Shown one piece after another: positions 1 to 6,644 of a DNA stretch of 7,697 nucleotides. Position numbers and translations under genes: made by a program. This DNA comes from Pseudomonadota bacterium. GTDB lineage: Bacteria > Pseudomonadota > Alphaproteobacteria > Rhizobiales > Hyphomicrobiaceae. The notes under the pieces are model-generated. The model worked only from the letters and a program-made list of their open reading frames with translations, did not search any database and was not told where the DNA came from. The stretch lies in the NCBI GenBank assembly GCA_021812845.1, contig JAKAML010000054.1, forward strand, positions 1-7,697. Reading direction: 5' to 3'. Positions within the stretch are counted from its first letter, which is position 1. The number at the start of each line of letters is the position of its first letter.

Positions 1-107
1 GCCAGTCGGTCGGGGCGCAGGTGGCACGCGGGCCGAAGACGGCGGTCGAGGTGGTCAAGGTGGCGCCCGGCACTGCGGTGTTCCCGTCGCGCGAGGGGAG
101 CGCATAG
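1..107 (+). CDS. nuoJ: NADH-quinone oxidoreductase subunit J, C-terminal end (partial)
   Basis: Only the last 34 complete codons are in the window, read in the frame that starts at base 3 and ends with TAG at 105-107. The peptide is a hydrophilic tail containing [15 protein letters not shown], which matches the cytoplasmic C-terminal extension I recall from alphaproteobacterial NuoJ; the membrane helices lie upstream of the window. NuoJ is a membrane subunit of complex I that sits next to NuoK near the quinone-binding end. The stop is 5 bases before nuoK, the normal gene order. The assignment rests on the tail sequence and on position, since no conserved transmembrane motif is visible here. 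Confidence 0.85.
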   Translation, partial: QSVGAQVARGPKTAVEVVKVAPGTAVFPSREGSA

Positions 108-111
108 GAAG
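93..111 (+). promoter_or_regulatory. Ribosome binding region of nuoK
   Basis: A purine-rich stretch GAGGGGAG (93-100) inside the nuoJ end lies 12 bases before the nuoK ATG. A second element, AGGAAG (106-111), overlaps the nuoJ stop but is only 1 base from the ATG. Either could pair with 16S rRNA; the distances are long and short of ideal, so initiation may depend partly on coupling to nuoJ translation. Confidence 0.4.
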
Positions 112-112
112 C

Positions 113-421
113 ATGACGATCGGGGTCGGACACTATCTGACGGTTGCGGCGTGCCTGCTCACGCTCGGCATCCTCGGCATCTTCCTGAACCGCAAGAACG
201 TGATCGTCATCCTGATGTCGGTCGAACTGATGCTGCTCGCGGTCAACATCAACCTTGTCGCGTTCTCGCACTTCCTGGGCGACATCACGGGGCAGGTGTT
301 CGCGCTGTTCGTGCTGACGGTCGCGGCGGCGGAGGCGGCGATCGGCCTCGCCATCGTCGTCGTCTACTACCGCAACCGCGGCTCGATCGCGGTCGACGAC
401 ATCAACATGATGAAGGGTTGA
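113..421 (+). CDS. nuoK: NADH-quinone oxidoreductase subunit K
   Basis: A 102-residue protein, the usual length for NuoK (about 100-102). It has three predicted membrane helices, roughly residues 6-24, 29-50 and 60-85, then a short polar tail. NuoK is homologous to MrpC of Na+/H+ antiporters and carries part of the proton path between the quinone site and the antiporter-like subunits. The two key membrane glutamates are present: Glu38 in the motif MSVELM and Glu74 in [10 protein letters not shown], equivalent to E. coli Glu36 and Glu72. The ATG at 113 gives the expected length and lies 5 bases after the nuoJ stop. Six of 102 codons end in A or T, so codon use is typical of a GC-rich genome. 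The next gene starts 4 bases after the stop, but it is not nuoL, which is the normal neighbour. Confidence 0.98.
   Translation: MTIGVGHYLTVAACLLTLGILGIFLNRKNVIVILMSVELMLLAVNINLVAFSHFLGDITGQVFALFVLTVAAAEAAIGLAIVVVYYRNRGSIAVDDINMMKG
413..417 (+). promoter_or_regulatory. Ribosome binding site for the GTG start at 426
   Basis: AAGGG lies in the last codons of nuoK, 8 bases before the GTG at 426. The spacing is good for a Shine-Dalgarno element and supports translation from 426. As it lies inside nuoK it may have been there before the downstream gene arrived, and may originally have served nuoL; that last point is inference. Confidence 0.45.
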
Positions 422-425
422 GGCG

Positions 426-887
426 GTGTCGGGGCCTGCTGAAAAGCTGTCTTTTGCGGTCTCGCGAGGCGATGGCGATACGATCGACTCGGCCTGGGAG
501 GAGATCTGGGCCGGTGCGGACGGTGACGCAGTCGCGCGCAAGGAGCGGGGGTCGATGCTACGAAGCCTACCGCTCATGCTGTTGCACGAGCTCCTTGTCG
601 CGCCGGGGCACCATGTCCACCAGCAGGTGGCGATGGAAATTCAACAGCGGGCCGACCCGTCGTCGCTTTCGGTCGTCGCTCGGGTTCTCGACGGTGGCTT
701 TCAAAGTCTTACCTACACATGCTCGGATGACAAGACGATCGCCAAATGGTTCGGGCACATCCTCGCTCGCATCGGCACACCGGAAGCCGTCGCCATGGTC
801 AGCCACTACGCACGCAGCGACAACCCAGGAATAGCAGCAGAGATGCAGTACCGCCTCGAACGCATTCACCAGCAGGTGGCACGATGA
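426..887 (+). CDS. Small HEAT-like repeat protein inserted between nuoK and nuoL (function unknown)
   Basis: A 153-residue soluble protein with no signal peptide or membrane segment. It appears almost wholly alpha-helical: a Trp/Glu-rich helix near 19-30, helices near 36-58, then two HEAT-like helical hairpins at about 62-91 (turn at ADPSSLS, 76-82) and 101-130 (turn at IGTPEA, 116-121), and a last helix at 134-152. The turn motifs resemble small HEAT-repeat proteins that I recall near polymorphic toxins, some thought to be immunity proteins; this is pattern recognition, not a search. Start is GTG 426 (AAGGG 8 bases upstream); an in-frame ATG at 555 with a strong AAGGAG would give 110 residues. 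The gene begins 4 bases after nuoK and overlaps nuoL by 4 bases, so it should be co-translated with complex I. By my count 43 of 153 codons end in A or T (third-position GC about 72%), against 6 of 102 in nuoK, which suggests later acquisition. It is not a known Nuo subunit. It could be an orphan immunity-type protein, a lineage-specific assembly or accessory factor, or a passenger. Confidence 0.8.
   Translation: MSGPAEKLSFAVSRGDGDTIDSAWEEIWAGADGDAVARKERGSMLRSLPLMLLHELLVAPGHHVHQQVAMEIQQRADPSSLSVVARVLDGGFQSLTYTCSDDKTIAKWFGHILARIGTPEAVAMVSHYARSDNPGIAAEMQYRLERIHQQVAR
540..557 (+). promoter_or_regulatory. Internal Shine-Dalgarno and alternative ATG start in the HEAT-like gene
   Basis: AAGGAG at 540-545 is a near-perfect Shine-Dalgarno sequence, 9 bases before the in-frame ATG at 555-557 (codon 44). 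It is the strongest such element around this gene. A product from here would have 110 residues and keep both HEAT-like hairpins. The stretch between 426 and 555 has the same unusual codon use as the rest, so it probably arrived with the gene; whether it is translated is unclear. Confidence 0.45.
618..631 (+). repeat. 14-base direct repeat, copy 1 of 2
   Basis: CACCAGCAGGTGGC, identical to the copy at 867-880 and 249 bases (83 codons) apart, so both are read in the same frame and encode His-Gln-Gln-Val-Ala (residues 65-69 and 148-152). An extra C at 617 makes a small stem CCACC/GGTGG around the loop AGCA. Copy 1 is followed after one base by an ATG in frame with the gene. Confidence 0.7.
867..880 (+). 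repeat. nuoL: 14-base direct repeat, copy 2 of 2, containing the nuoL ribosome binding site
   Basis: This is the second exact copy of CACCAGCAGGTGGC. It lies at the end of the HEAT-like gene and contains AGGTGG (874-879), 4 bases before the nuoL ATG at 884 and the best Shine-Dalgarno candidate for nuoL. The repeat therefore serves as coding sequence and probable initiation signal at once. Confidence 0.65.
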
Positions 888-2833
888 TCTACTTGGCCAT
901 CGTCTTCCTGCCGCTCCTCGGCGCGCTGATCGCAGGATTTTTCGGCCGCGCCATCGGGGCGCGGGCGTCGGAAGTGATAACCACCGGGCTGCTGCTGGTC
1001 GCGGCGGTGCTGTCGTGGATCGTCTTCGTCCGCGTCGGCTTCGGCCACGAGACCGTGCGCGTGCCGGTGATGCGCTGGATCACGTCCGGCGAATTCGACG
1101 TGTCGTGGGCGCTCCGCATCGACACGCTCACCGCGGTGATGCTCGTCGTCGTCAACACCGTGTCGTCGCTCGTCCACCTCTATTCGATCGGCTACATGCA
1201 CGAGGACGAGCACCGGCAGCGGTTCTTCGCCTACCTGTCGCTGTTCACGTTCGCCATGCTGATGCTGGTGACCTCCGATAACCTGCTGCAGATGTTCTTC
1301 GGCTGGGAGGGCGTCGGCCTCGCCTCCTATCTCCTGATCGGGTTCTGGTACAAGAAGCCCGAGGCCAACGCGGCGGCGATCAAGGCGTTCGTGGTCAATC
1401 GCGTCGGCGACTTCGGCTTCGCGCTCGGCATCTTCGGCCTGTTCTTCATCTTCAAGACCATCAATCTCGATCCCTTGTTCGCCGCCGCCCCGACGGCCGT
1501 CGGCAAGACCATGAACTTCCTCGGCTATGAGGTCGACATCCTGACCACGCTGTCGCTGCTCCTGTTCATGGGGGCCATGGGCAAGTCGGCGCAGTTCCTC
1601 CTGCACACCTGGCTGCCCGACGCCATGGAGGGCCCGACGCCGGTCTCGGCGCTGATCCATGCCGCGACCATGGTGACGGCCGGCGTGTTCATGGTGGCGC
1701 GGCTGTCGCCGATCTTCGAGCTGGCGCCCGTGGCGCTGCAGGTCGTGACGCTCGTCGGCGCGGTGACCGCATTCTTCGCCGCGACCGTCGGCCTCGTCCA
1801 GAACGACATCAAGCGGGTGATCGCCTATTCGACCTGCTCGCAGCTCGGCTACATGTTCGTCGCCTGCGGCATCGGCGCCTACACGGCGGGCATCTTCCAC
1901 CTCTTCACCCACGCCTTCTTCAAGGCGCTCCTGTTCCTCGGCGCGGGCTCGGTGATCCACGCCATGCATCACGAGCAGGACATGCGCAACATGGGCGGCC
2001 TCGCGCCGAAGATCCGCGTCACCTACGCGATGATGCTGATCGGCACCCTGGCGCTGACCGGAGTCGGAATTCCCCACGTCGCGGGCTTTGCCGGGTTTCA
2101 CTCCAAGGATGCCATCATCGAGGCCGCCTATGCGGCGCACACGCCCTCGAACTATGCGTTCTGGATGCTCGTCGTCGCGGCGCTGATGACGTCGTTCTAC
2201 TCCTGGCGGCTCGTCTTCATGACCTTCCACGGCAAGTCGCGCGCCGAGCCCGACGTCCTGAAGCACGCCCACGAGAGCCCGCCGGTGATGCTGATCCCGC
2301 TCGCCGTTCTGGCGGCGGGGGCGGTGCTCGCCGGCTTCGCGTTCGCGCCCCATTTCATCGGCCACCACTATCAGGCGTTCTGGGGCAAGGCGATTTTCGA
2401 GGGGCCGGGCAATCACATCCTGCACGACATGCACGGAGTGCCGGGCTGGGTCGGCTGGGCGCCGTTCGCGGCCATGTCGACGGGTCTCGCCATCGCCTAT
2501 CTCTACTACATCAAGGCGCCCTGGCTGCCCGAGGCGACGGCGCGCGCGCTCCGCCCGCTCTACCTGTTCCTGCTCAACAAGTGGTACTTCGACGAGCTCT
2601 ACGACCGGCTGTTCGTCCGGCCCGCGTTCTGGATCGGCCGCTTCTTCTGGAAGAAGGGCGACGGAGCCGTGATCGACCGCACCATCGACGGCACGGCGGC
2701 CGGCGTCGGCTGGGCCACCGGCAGGGCGATGCGGCTCCAGACCGGCTACGTCTACCACTACGCCTTCGCCATGATGCTCGGAGTGGCCGCGCTCGTGACC
2801 TACTTCATGTTCCAGGGCGGGGTCGCGCCATGA
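884..2833 (+). CDS. nuoL: NADH-quinone oxidoreductase subunit L (antiporter-like proton pump)
   Basis: A 649-residue membrane protein with about 16 predicted helices, the outermost proton-pumping subunit of complex I. Key residues are present: Glu142 in FFGWEGVGL, Asp176 in VNRVGDFG, Lys234 in [18 protein letters not shown], His259 in [13 protein letters not shown], His339, His343 and Lys347 around [12 protein letters not shown], and Lys408 in HSKDAI. These correspond to the E. coli proton-channel residues including Glu144, Lys229 and Lys399. The region at about 555-620, containing [10 protein letters not shown], is the start of the long lateral helix that lies along the membrane arm, followed by the last membrane helix at about 623-645. 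The ATG at 884 gives the typical NuoL start [14 protein letters not shown]; reading on from upstream would add a non-conserved Arg/His-rich leader. It overlaps the preceding gene by 4 bases, and its stop overlaps the nuoM start by 4 bases. The first 33 codons carry five codons ending in A or T, against one in the next 48. Confidence 0.98.
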   Translation: MIYLAIVFLPLLGALIAGFFGRAIGARASEVITTGLLLVAAVLSWIVFVRVGFGHETVRVPVMRWITSGEFDVSWALRIDTLTAVMLVVVNTVSSLVHLYSIGYMHEDEHRQRFFAYLSLFTFAMLMLVTSDNLLQMFFGWEGVGLASYLLIGFWYKKPEANAAAIKAFVVNRVGDFGFALGIFGLFFIFKTINLDPLFAAAPTAVGKTMNFLGYEVDILTTLSLLLFMGAMGKSAQFLLHTWLPDAMEGPTPVSALIHAATMVTAGVFMVARLSPIFELAPVALQVVTLVGAVTAFFAATVGLVQNDIKRVIAYSTCSQLGYMFVACGIGAYTAGIFHLFTHAFFKALLFLGAGSVIHAMHHEQDMRNMGGLAPKIRVTYAMMLIGTLALTGVGIPHVAGFAGFHSKDAIIEAAYAAHTPSNYAFWMLVVAALMTSFYSWRLVFMTFHGKSRAEPDVLKHAHESPPVMLIPLAVLAAGAVLAGFAFAPHFIGHHYQAFWGKAIFEGPGNHILHDMHGVPGWVGWAPFAAMSTGLAIAYLYYIKAPWLPEATARALRPLYLFLLNKWYFDELYDRLFVRPAFWIGRFFWKKGDGAVIDRTIDGTAAGVGWATGRAMRLQTGYVYHYAFAMMLGVAALVTYFMFQGGVAP

Positions 2834-4341
2834 ACCTCGCCGCCTCGTCGATTCTGTCGATCATCATCGTGTTGCCGCTGTTCGGCGCGGCCTTCATCGC
2901 GTTCCTGCCGAAGGACGCGCACGGCAACGCGCGCTACGTGGCGCTGTGGACGACCATCGTCACTTTCGTCGTCTCGCTGCTGATCTGGGTGAATTTCGAC
3001 GCGACCAGCGCCTCCTTCCAGTTCGTGGAGGAGCGCCCGTGGATCGGGCCGATCAAGTACAAGCTCGGCGTCGACGGCATCTCGATGCTGTTCGTGATCC
3101 TGACCACGTTCCTGATGCCGCTCTGCATCCTCGCCTCGTGGGAGAGCGTGGAGGACCGGGTCAAGGAGTACATGATCGCATTCCTCGTGCTCGAGAGCGT
3201 GATGATCGGCGTGTTCTGCGCACTCGACCTCGTGCTGTTCTATCTGTTCTTCGAGGCCGGCCTGATCCCGATGTTCCTCATCATCGGCATCTGGGGCGGC
3301 AAGCGCCGCGTCTACGCGAGCTTCAAGTTCTTCCTCTACACGCTGCTCGGTTCGGTGCTCATGCTGCTCGCCATGATGGCGATGTACTGGCACGCCGGGA
3401 CGACGGACATCACGTCGCTGCTCGCCACCAGGTTCCCGCGCGACATGCAGTTCTGGCTGTGGATCGCGTTCTTCGCCTCGTTCGCCGTCAAGATGCCGAT
3501 GTGGCCGGTGCACACCTGGCTCCCCGACGCCCACGTCGAGGCGCCGACGGCGGGCTCGGTGATCCTGGCCGCGATCCTCCTCAAGATGGGCGGCTACGGC
3601 TTCCTGCGCTTCTCGGTCCCGATGTTCCCGCTCGCCACCCACGATCTCGCACCGCTCGTGTTCACGCTGTCGGTAGTGGCGATCATCTACACCTCCCTCG
3701 TCGCGCTGGCGCAGGAGGACGTCAAGAAGCTGATCGCCTACTCGTCGGTGGCGCACATGGGCTACGTGACAATGGGCATTTTCACGGTCACGACGCAGGG
3801 CGTCGACGGCGCCATCTTCCAGATGCTGTCGCACGGGCTCGTGTCGGCGGCGCTGTTCCTGTGCGTCGGCATTGTCTACGACCGGATGCACACCCGCGAG
3901 ATCGCGGCCTACGGCGGTCTCGTCAACCGGATGCCGATCTACGCCTTCTGCTTCATGGTGTTCACCATGGCCAACGTCGGCCTCCCCGGCACCTCGGGCT
4001 TCGTCGGCGAGTTCCTGACGCTCGTCGGCGCGTTCAAGGTCAACACGGTCGTGGCGGCGCTGGCGACGACCGGCGTCATCCTGTCGGCGGCCTATGCGCT
4101 CTGGCTCTACCGCAACATGATCTTCGGCGAGCTCGAGAAGCCGGCGCTGCGGTCGATTCCCGACATGCGGCCGCGGGAGATCCTGGTCATGGCGCCGCTC
4201 GTGCTGCTGACGATCCTGTTCGGCTTCTACCCCGCGCCCGTGCTCGACGTGACGGCGGCCTCGGTCAAGAAGCTCGTCTCCAACTACGAGCAGGCGGTGA
4301 GCGCGACCGCCGCCCGCGACCCCGGCAAAGGCGGACGATAG
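2830..4341 (+). CDS. nuoM: NADH-quinone oxidoreductase subunit M (antiporter-like proton pump)
   Basis: A 503-residue protein, normal for NuoM, with about 14 predicted membrane helices. It is the middle antiporter-like subunit, between NuoL and NuoN, and pumps one of the protons moved per NADH. Visible conserved residues are Glu142 in [13 protein letters not shown], Lys221 in [18 protein letters not shown], Lys252 in [12 protein letters not shown], His335 in [13 protein letters not shown] and Glu394 in [10 protein letters not shown]. These match the E. coli residues Glu144, Lys234, Lys265 and Glu407 needed for proton transfer. The ATG at 2830 overlaps the nuoL stop (ATGA), a classic translational coupling arrangement, and yields the usual hydrophobic N-terminus. 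The last 20 or so residues are a polar, poorly conserved tail. Codon use matches the core genes and nothing looks truncated. Confidence 0.98.
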   Translation: MNLAASSILSIIIVLPLFGAAFIAFLPKDAHGNARYVALWTTIVTFVVSLLIWVNFDATSASFQFVEERPWIGPIKYKLGVDGISMLFVILTTFLMPLCILASWESVEDRVKEYMIAFLVLESVMIGVFCALDLVLFYLFFEAGLIPMFLIIGIWGGKRRVYASFKFFLYTLLGSVLMLLAMMAMYWHAGTTDITSLLATRFPRDMQFWLWIAFFASFAVKMPMWPVHTWLPDAHVEAPTAGSVILAAILLKMGGYGFLRFSVPMFPLATHDLAPLVFTLSVVAIIYTSLVALAQEDVKKLIAYSSVAHMGYVTMGIFTVTTQGVDGAIFQMLSHGLVSAALFLCVGIVYDRMHTREIAAYGGLVNRMPIYAFCFMVFTMANVGLPGTSGFVGEFLTLVGAFKVNTVVAALATTGVILSAAYALWLYRNMIFGELEKPALRSIPDMRPREILVMAPLVLLTILFGFYPAPVLDVTAASVKKLVSNYEQAVSATAARDPGKGGR

Positions 4342-4343
4342 AC

Positions 4344-5795
4344 ATGCATCCCTTCCTGACGAGCATCGGCCCGATCTTCCCCGAGATCATCGTCGCGCTC
4401 GGTGCGATGGTGCTCCTCGTGTACGGCGTGTTCCGCCCCGAGACGGAGGCCAATGCCGAGGCGACGGGGTGGCTCGCGGTGCTGGTGCTGCTGACCGCCG
4501 CGCTGACGGTGGCGCTCGATCCGCCGTCCACGACGCTGCTGTTCGACGGCGCCTTCGTCTCCGACCGCTTCACCGATTTCGCCAAGCTCCTGGTCCTCGC
4601 AGGGTCGGCGGTCGCGCTGATCCTGTCGTTCGACTATTTCCGCCGCCTGAAGGCGATGAAGTTCGAGTATCCGGTGCTCGTGCTGCTGGCGACCGCCGGC
4701 ATGATGGTGATGGTGTCGGCGAACGACCTCATCTCGCTCTATCTCGGCCTCGAGATGCAGAGCCTGGCGCTCTACGTCCTTGCCGCCATCCGCCGCGACA
4801 ACGTCAAGTCGAGCGAGGCCGGGCTCAAGTACTTCGTGCTGGGCGCGCTGTCCTCGGGAATGCTGCTCTACGGCGCCTCCCTGATCTACGGCTACACGGG
4901 CTCGACGAACTTCGCCGTCATCGCGTCCGTGGCCAAGGGCAAGGCCGCGGCGGAGAGCCTCGTTCTCGTCGTCGGCCTCGTGTTCCTCCTGGTCGGGCTC
5001 GCCTTCAAGGTCTCGGCGGTGCCGTTCCACATGTGGACGCCCGACGTCTACGAGGGCGCGCCGACTCCCGTGACGGCACTGTTCGCCGCCGCCCCCAAGA
5101 TCGCCGCGCTGACGCTCCTGATGCGGACGCTGCACGAGGCGTTCCCGGGGCTCGGGCCGCAGTGGCAGCAGGTCGTCACGATCCTCGCCATCGCCTCGAT
5201 GCTGCTCGGCGCCGTGGCGGCCATCGGCCAGACCAACCTGAAGCGGCTCATGGCCTACTCCTCGATCGGCCACGTCGGCTATGCGCTGGTCGGAGTCTCG
5301 ACCGACAGCGTCGAGGGGATGCAGGCCGTCCTCGTCTATCTGTCGATCTACCTCGTCATGACGCTCGGCGTGTTCGCCTGCATCGTCTCGCTGCAGAAGA
5401 AGGACGGGCAGGTGGTCGCGATCGCCGACCTCTCGGGCCTCTCGAAGTCCAACCTGCCGATGGCGTTCGCGCTGTTCGTGCTGTTGTTCTCGCTGGCCGG
5501 AATCCCGCCGCTCGCGGGCTTCTTCGCCAAGTTCTACGTGTTCGCCGCCGCCATCAAGGCCGGGCTCTATCCGCTGGCGGTCATCGGCGTCCTGGCCAGC
5601 GTCGTCGCCGCCTACTACTACCTCGCGGTGGTCAAGGTGATGTTTTTCGACGAGCCGAAGGAGAAGCTGCTCGACGTGCCGCGTGTGCCGGGGCTGATCG
5701 CGGCCGGTGCGAGCCTGTTCGTCATCCTGTTCGCGGTGTTCGCCGGCCCGGTCGTCGAGGCCGCCGCCGCGGCCGCCGGCGCGCTCAAGTTCTGA
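4344..5795 (+). CDS. nuoN: NADH-quinone oxidoreductase subunit N (antiporter-like proton pump)
   Basis: A 483-residue protein, typical of alphaproteobacterial NuoN, with about 14 predicted membrane helices. It is the antiporter-like subunit nearest the quinone-site module and contacts NuoK and NuoM. Conserved proton-path residues are Glu137 in YLGLEMQSLALYVL, Glu158 and Lys162 in SSEAGLKYFVLGALSSG, Lys222 and His229 in FKVSAVPFHMWTPDVYEGAPTP (key residues only), Lys252 in AAPKIAALTLL, and Lys396 in GFFAKFYVF. These match E. coli Glu133, Glu154, Lys158, Lys217, His224, Lys247 and Lys395. The ATG at 4344 lies 2 bases after the nuoM stop; GGCGGA at 4330-4335 is a plausible ribosome binding site 8 bases upstream. 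The C-terminus has an alanine run (473-478). It is the last nuo gene, but no terminator follows and the ligase gene begins 7 bases later. Confidence 0.98.
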   Translation: MHPFLTSIGPIFPEIIVALGAMVLLVYGVFRPETEANAEATGWLAVLVLLTAALTVALDPPSTTLLFDGAFVSDRFTDFAKLLVLAGSAVALILSFDYFRRLKAMKFEYPVLVLLATAGMMVMVSANDLISLYLGLEMQSLALYVLAAIRRDNVKSSEAGLKYFVLGALSSGMLLYGASLIYGYTGSTNFAVIASVAKGKAAAESLVLVVGLVFLLVGLAFKVSAVPFHMWTPDVYEGAPTPVTALFAAAPKIAALTLLMRTLHEAFPGLGPQWQQVVTILAIASMLLGAVAAIGQTNLKRLMAYSSIGHVGYALVGVSTDSVEGMQAVLVYLSIYLVMTLGVFACIVSLQKKDGQVVAIADLSGLSKSNLPMAFALFVLLFSLAGIPPLAGFFAKFYVFAAAIKAGLYPLAVIGVLASVVAAYYYLAVVKVMFFDEPKEKLLDVPRVPGLIAAGASLFVILFAVFAGPVVEAAAAAAGALKF

Positions 5796-5802
5796 TCCGG
5801 CG

Positions 5803-6636
5803 ATGGAGCCCGGCGACAGGGTGCGCGGCGGGGCGCCGCGGGTCGTCGAGGTCGATGAGACGGCGTCGACCAACGCGCTCGCCATGGCCTTGGCGGCGGA
5901 CGGGGAGCGGGGGCCGCTCTGGATCTCCGCCGTCCGGCAGACCGCCGGTCGCGGCCGCGGGGGACGGCGCTGGGTGTCCCTGCCCGGCAACCTTCACGCC
6001 ACCCTGCTGCTCACGCCCGCTTGCGGCGTCCAGGCGGCGGCCGGGCTGTCGCTCGTCGCCGGCGTTGCGGTGATCGAGGCGATCCGGTCGGCGGCCGGCC
6101 CGCGTACTCCCGAAGGGCTGCGGCTCAAGTGGCCGAACGACGTGCTCGTCGGCCGATCGAAGGTCGGCGGCATCCTGATCGAGAGCAGCACGGCGGCGGG
6201 CGGCGAGACGTCGGGCGGAGGGCTCGTCGTCGCGGTCGGCATCGGGCTCGATCTCGTGGCCCATCCGGACGACGCCGAGCGGCCGCTGACCGACCTCGCC
6301 CGGCACGGGATCGCGATCGGCCGCGGAGAGATGCTGGATCTCCTGGCCGGGCGCATGTCCGCCTGGCTCGGGCGCTGGGACGAGGGGCGCGGGTTTGCGC
6401 TCGTGCGGCAGGCGTGGGAGAACTGCGCCGGCCCGCCGGGCGAGCCGATCTCGGTTCATGCCGGGGCCGAACGGGTCGCGGGACGCTACGCGGGCCTCGA
6501 TCCGACCGGGGCGCTGCTGATGACCGACGACAGCGGACGGGAGCGCCGCTTCACGTTCGGCGACGTAACTCTTCTCGACGGGACGCCGGGTGCCCGCGGG
6601 TCGATCGATCGACGCGTCCCGGGCGCGGGAAAGTAG
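5803..6636 (+). CDS. birA: Biotin--[acetyl-CoA-carboxylase] ligase (no DNA-binding domain)
   Basis: A 277-residue cytoplasmic enzyme that makes biotinyl-5'-AMP from biotin and ATP and transfers the biotin to a lysine of biotin carboxyl carrier proteins. The catalytic domain begins almost at the N-terminus: DETASTN at 18-24, the adenylate-binding loop GRGRGGRRW at 49-57, LKWPNDV at 108-114, KVGGILIE at 120-127 with the catalytic-site Lys120 (E. coli Lys183), then GIGLD at 146-150, and a small C-terminal SH3-like domain from about residue 210. There is no N-terminal helix-turn-helix, so it should be a ligase only and not a repressor of biotin genes. The family usually has Asn where Asp150 stands here. 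The ATG at 5803 lies 7 bases after the nuoN stop with only a weak ribosome binding site; an earlier start at 5707 would lie inside nuoN. The last 15 or so residues, rich in Gly and Arg, look unconserved. Confidence 0.95.
   Translation: MEPGDRVRGGAPRVVEVDETASTNALAMALAADGERGPLWISAVRQTAGRGRGGRRWVSLPGNLHATLLLTPACGVQAAAGLSLVAGVAVIEAIRSAAGPRTPEGLRLKWPNDVLVGRSKVGGILIESSTAAGGETSGGGLVVAVGIGLDLVAHPDDAERPLTDLARHGIAIGRGEMLDLLAGRMSAWLGRWDEGRGFALVRQAWENCAGPPGEPISVHAGAERVAGRYAGLDPTGALLMTDDSGRERRFTFGDVTLLDGTPGARGSIDRRVPGAGK
6593..6630 (+). repeat. Cluster of short palindromes at the 3' end of birA
   Basis: Four perfect palindromes follow closely: CCCGCGGG (6593-6600), TCGATCGATCGA (6601-6612), ACGCGT (6612-6617) and CCCGGG (6618-6623). 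TCCCG/CGGGA (6617-6621 and 6626-6630) could also form a short hairpin with a 4-base loop. The stretch is coding (the tail of the ligase) and no T-run follows, so it is not a convincing terminator. In DNA this rich in GC, chance is a reasonable explanation. Confidence 0.4.
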
Positions 6637-6644
6637 CGGAGATC

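Noticed and set aside
151..834. A 227-codon plus-strand frame running through nuoK and the HEAT-like gene
   Set aside because: It overlaps nuoK, which has a complete set of family motifs, and gives an Arg/His-rich product without recognisable features.
567..869. A 100-codon minus-strand frame opposite the HEAT-like gene
   Set aside because: The plus-strand gene has a ribosome binding site, operon-fitting ends and a regular helical-repeat pattern; the minus-strand product has none of these.
746..883. An N-terminal extension of nuoL by 46 codons
   Set aside because: The added residues are Arg/His-rich and unlike any NuoL; the ATG at 884 gives the standard hydrophobic start with a ribosome binding site.
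426..887. The inserted gene as part of a mobile element or prophage
   Set aside because: There is no transposase, integrase, terminal inverted repeat or target-site duplication; the only repeat is the 14-base pair of copies, both internal to the gene.
866..2758. A 630-codon open frame on the minus strand opposite nuoL, and similar long minus-strand frames opposite nuoM, nuoN, birA and RNase J
   Set aside because: They mirror genuine genes with strong motifs, and their products are low-complexity, rich in Arg, His, Asp, Glu and Gly, as expected from reading GC-rich genes in reverse.
2946..4343. A long in-frame leader suggesting a nuoM-nuoN fusion or an extended nuoN
   Set aside because: The frame over nuoM is a shifted reading of real nuoM codons; NuoN proper starts at 4344 with the expected sequence.
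5707..5802. An upstream start for the biotin ligase
   Set aside because: It lies within nuoN and adds a low-complexity Ser/Pro/Arg leader; the ATG at 5803 gives a normal single-domain ligase.
6617..6630. A hairpin after birA as a transcription terminator
   Set aside because: The stem is only 5 base pairs, lies within the coding sequence and has no following T-run.
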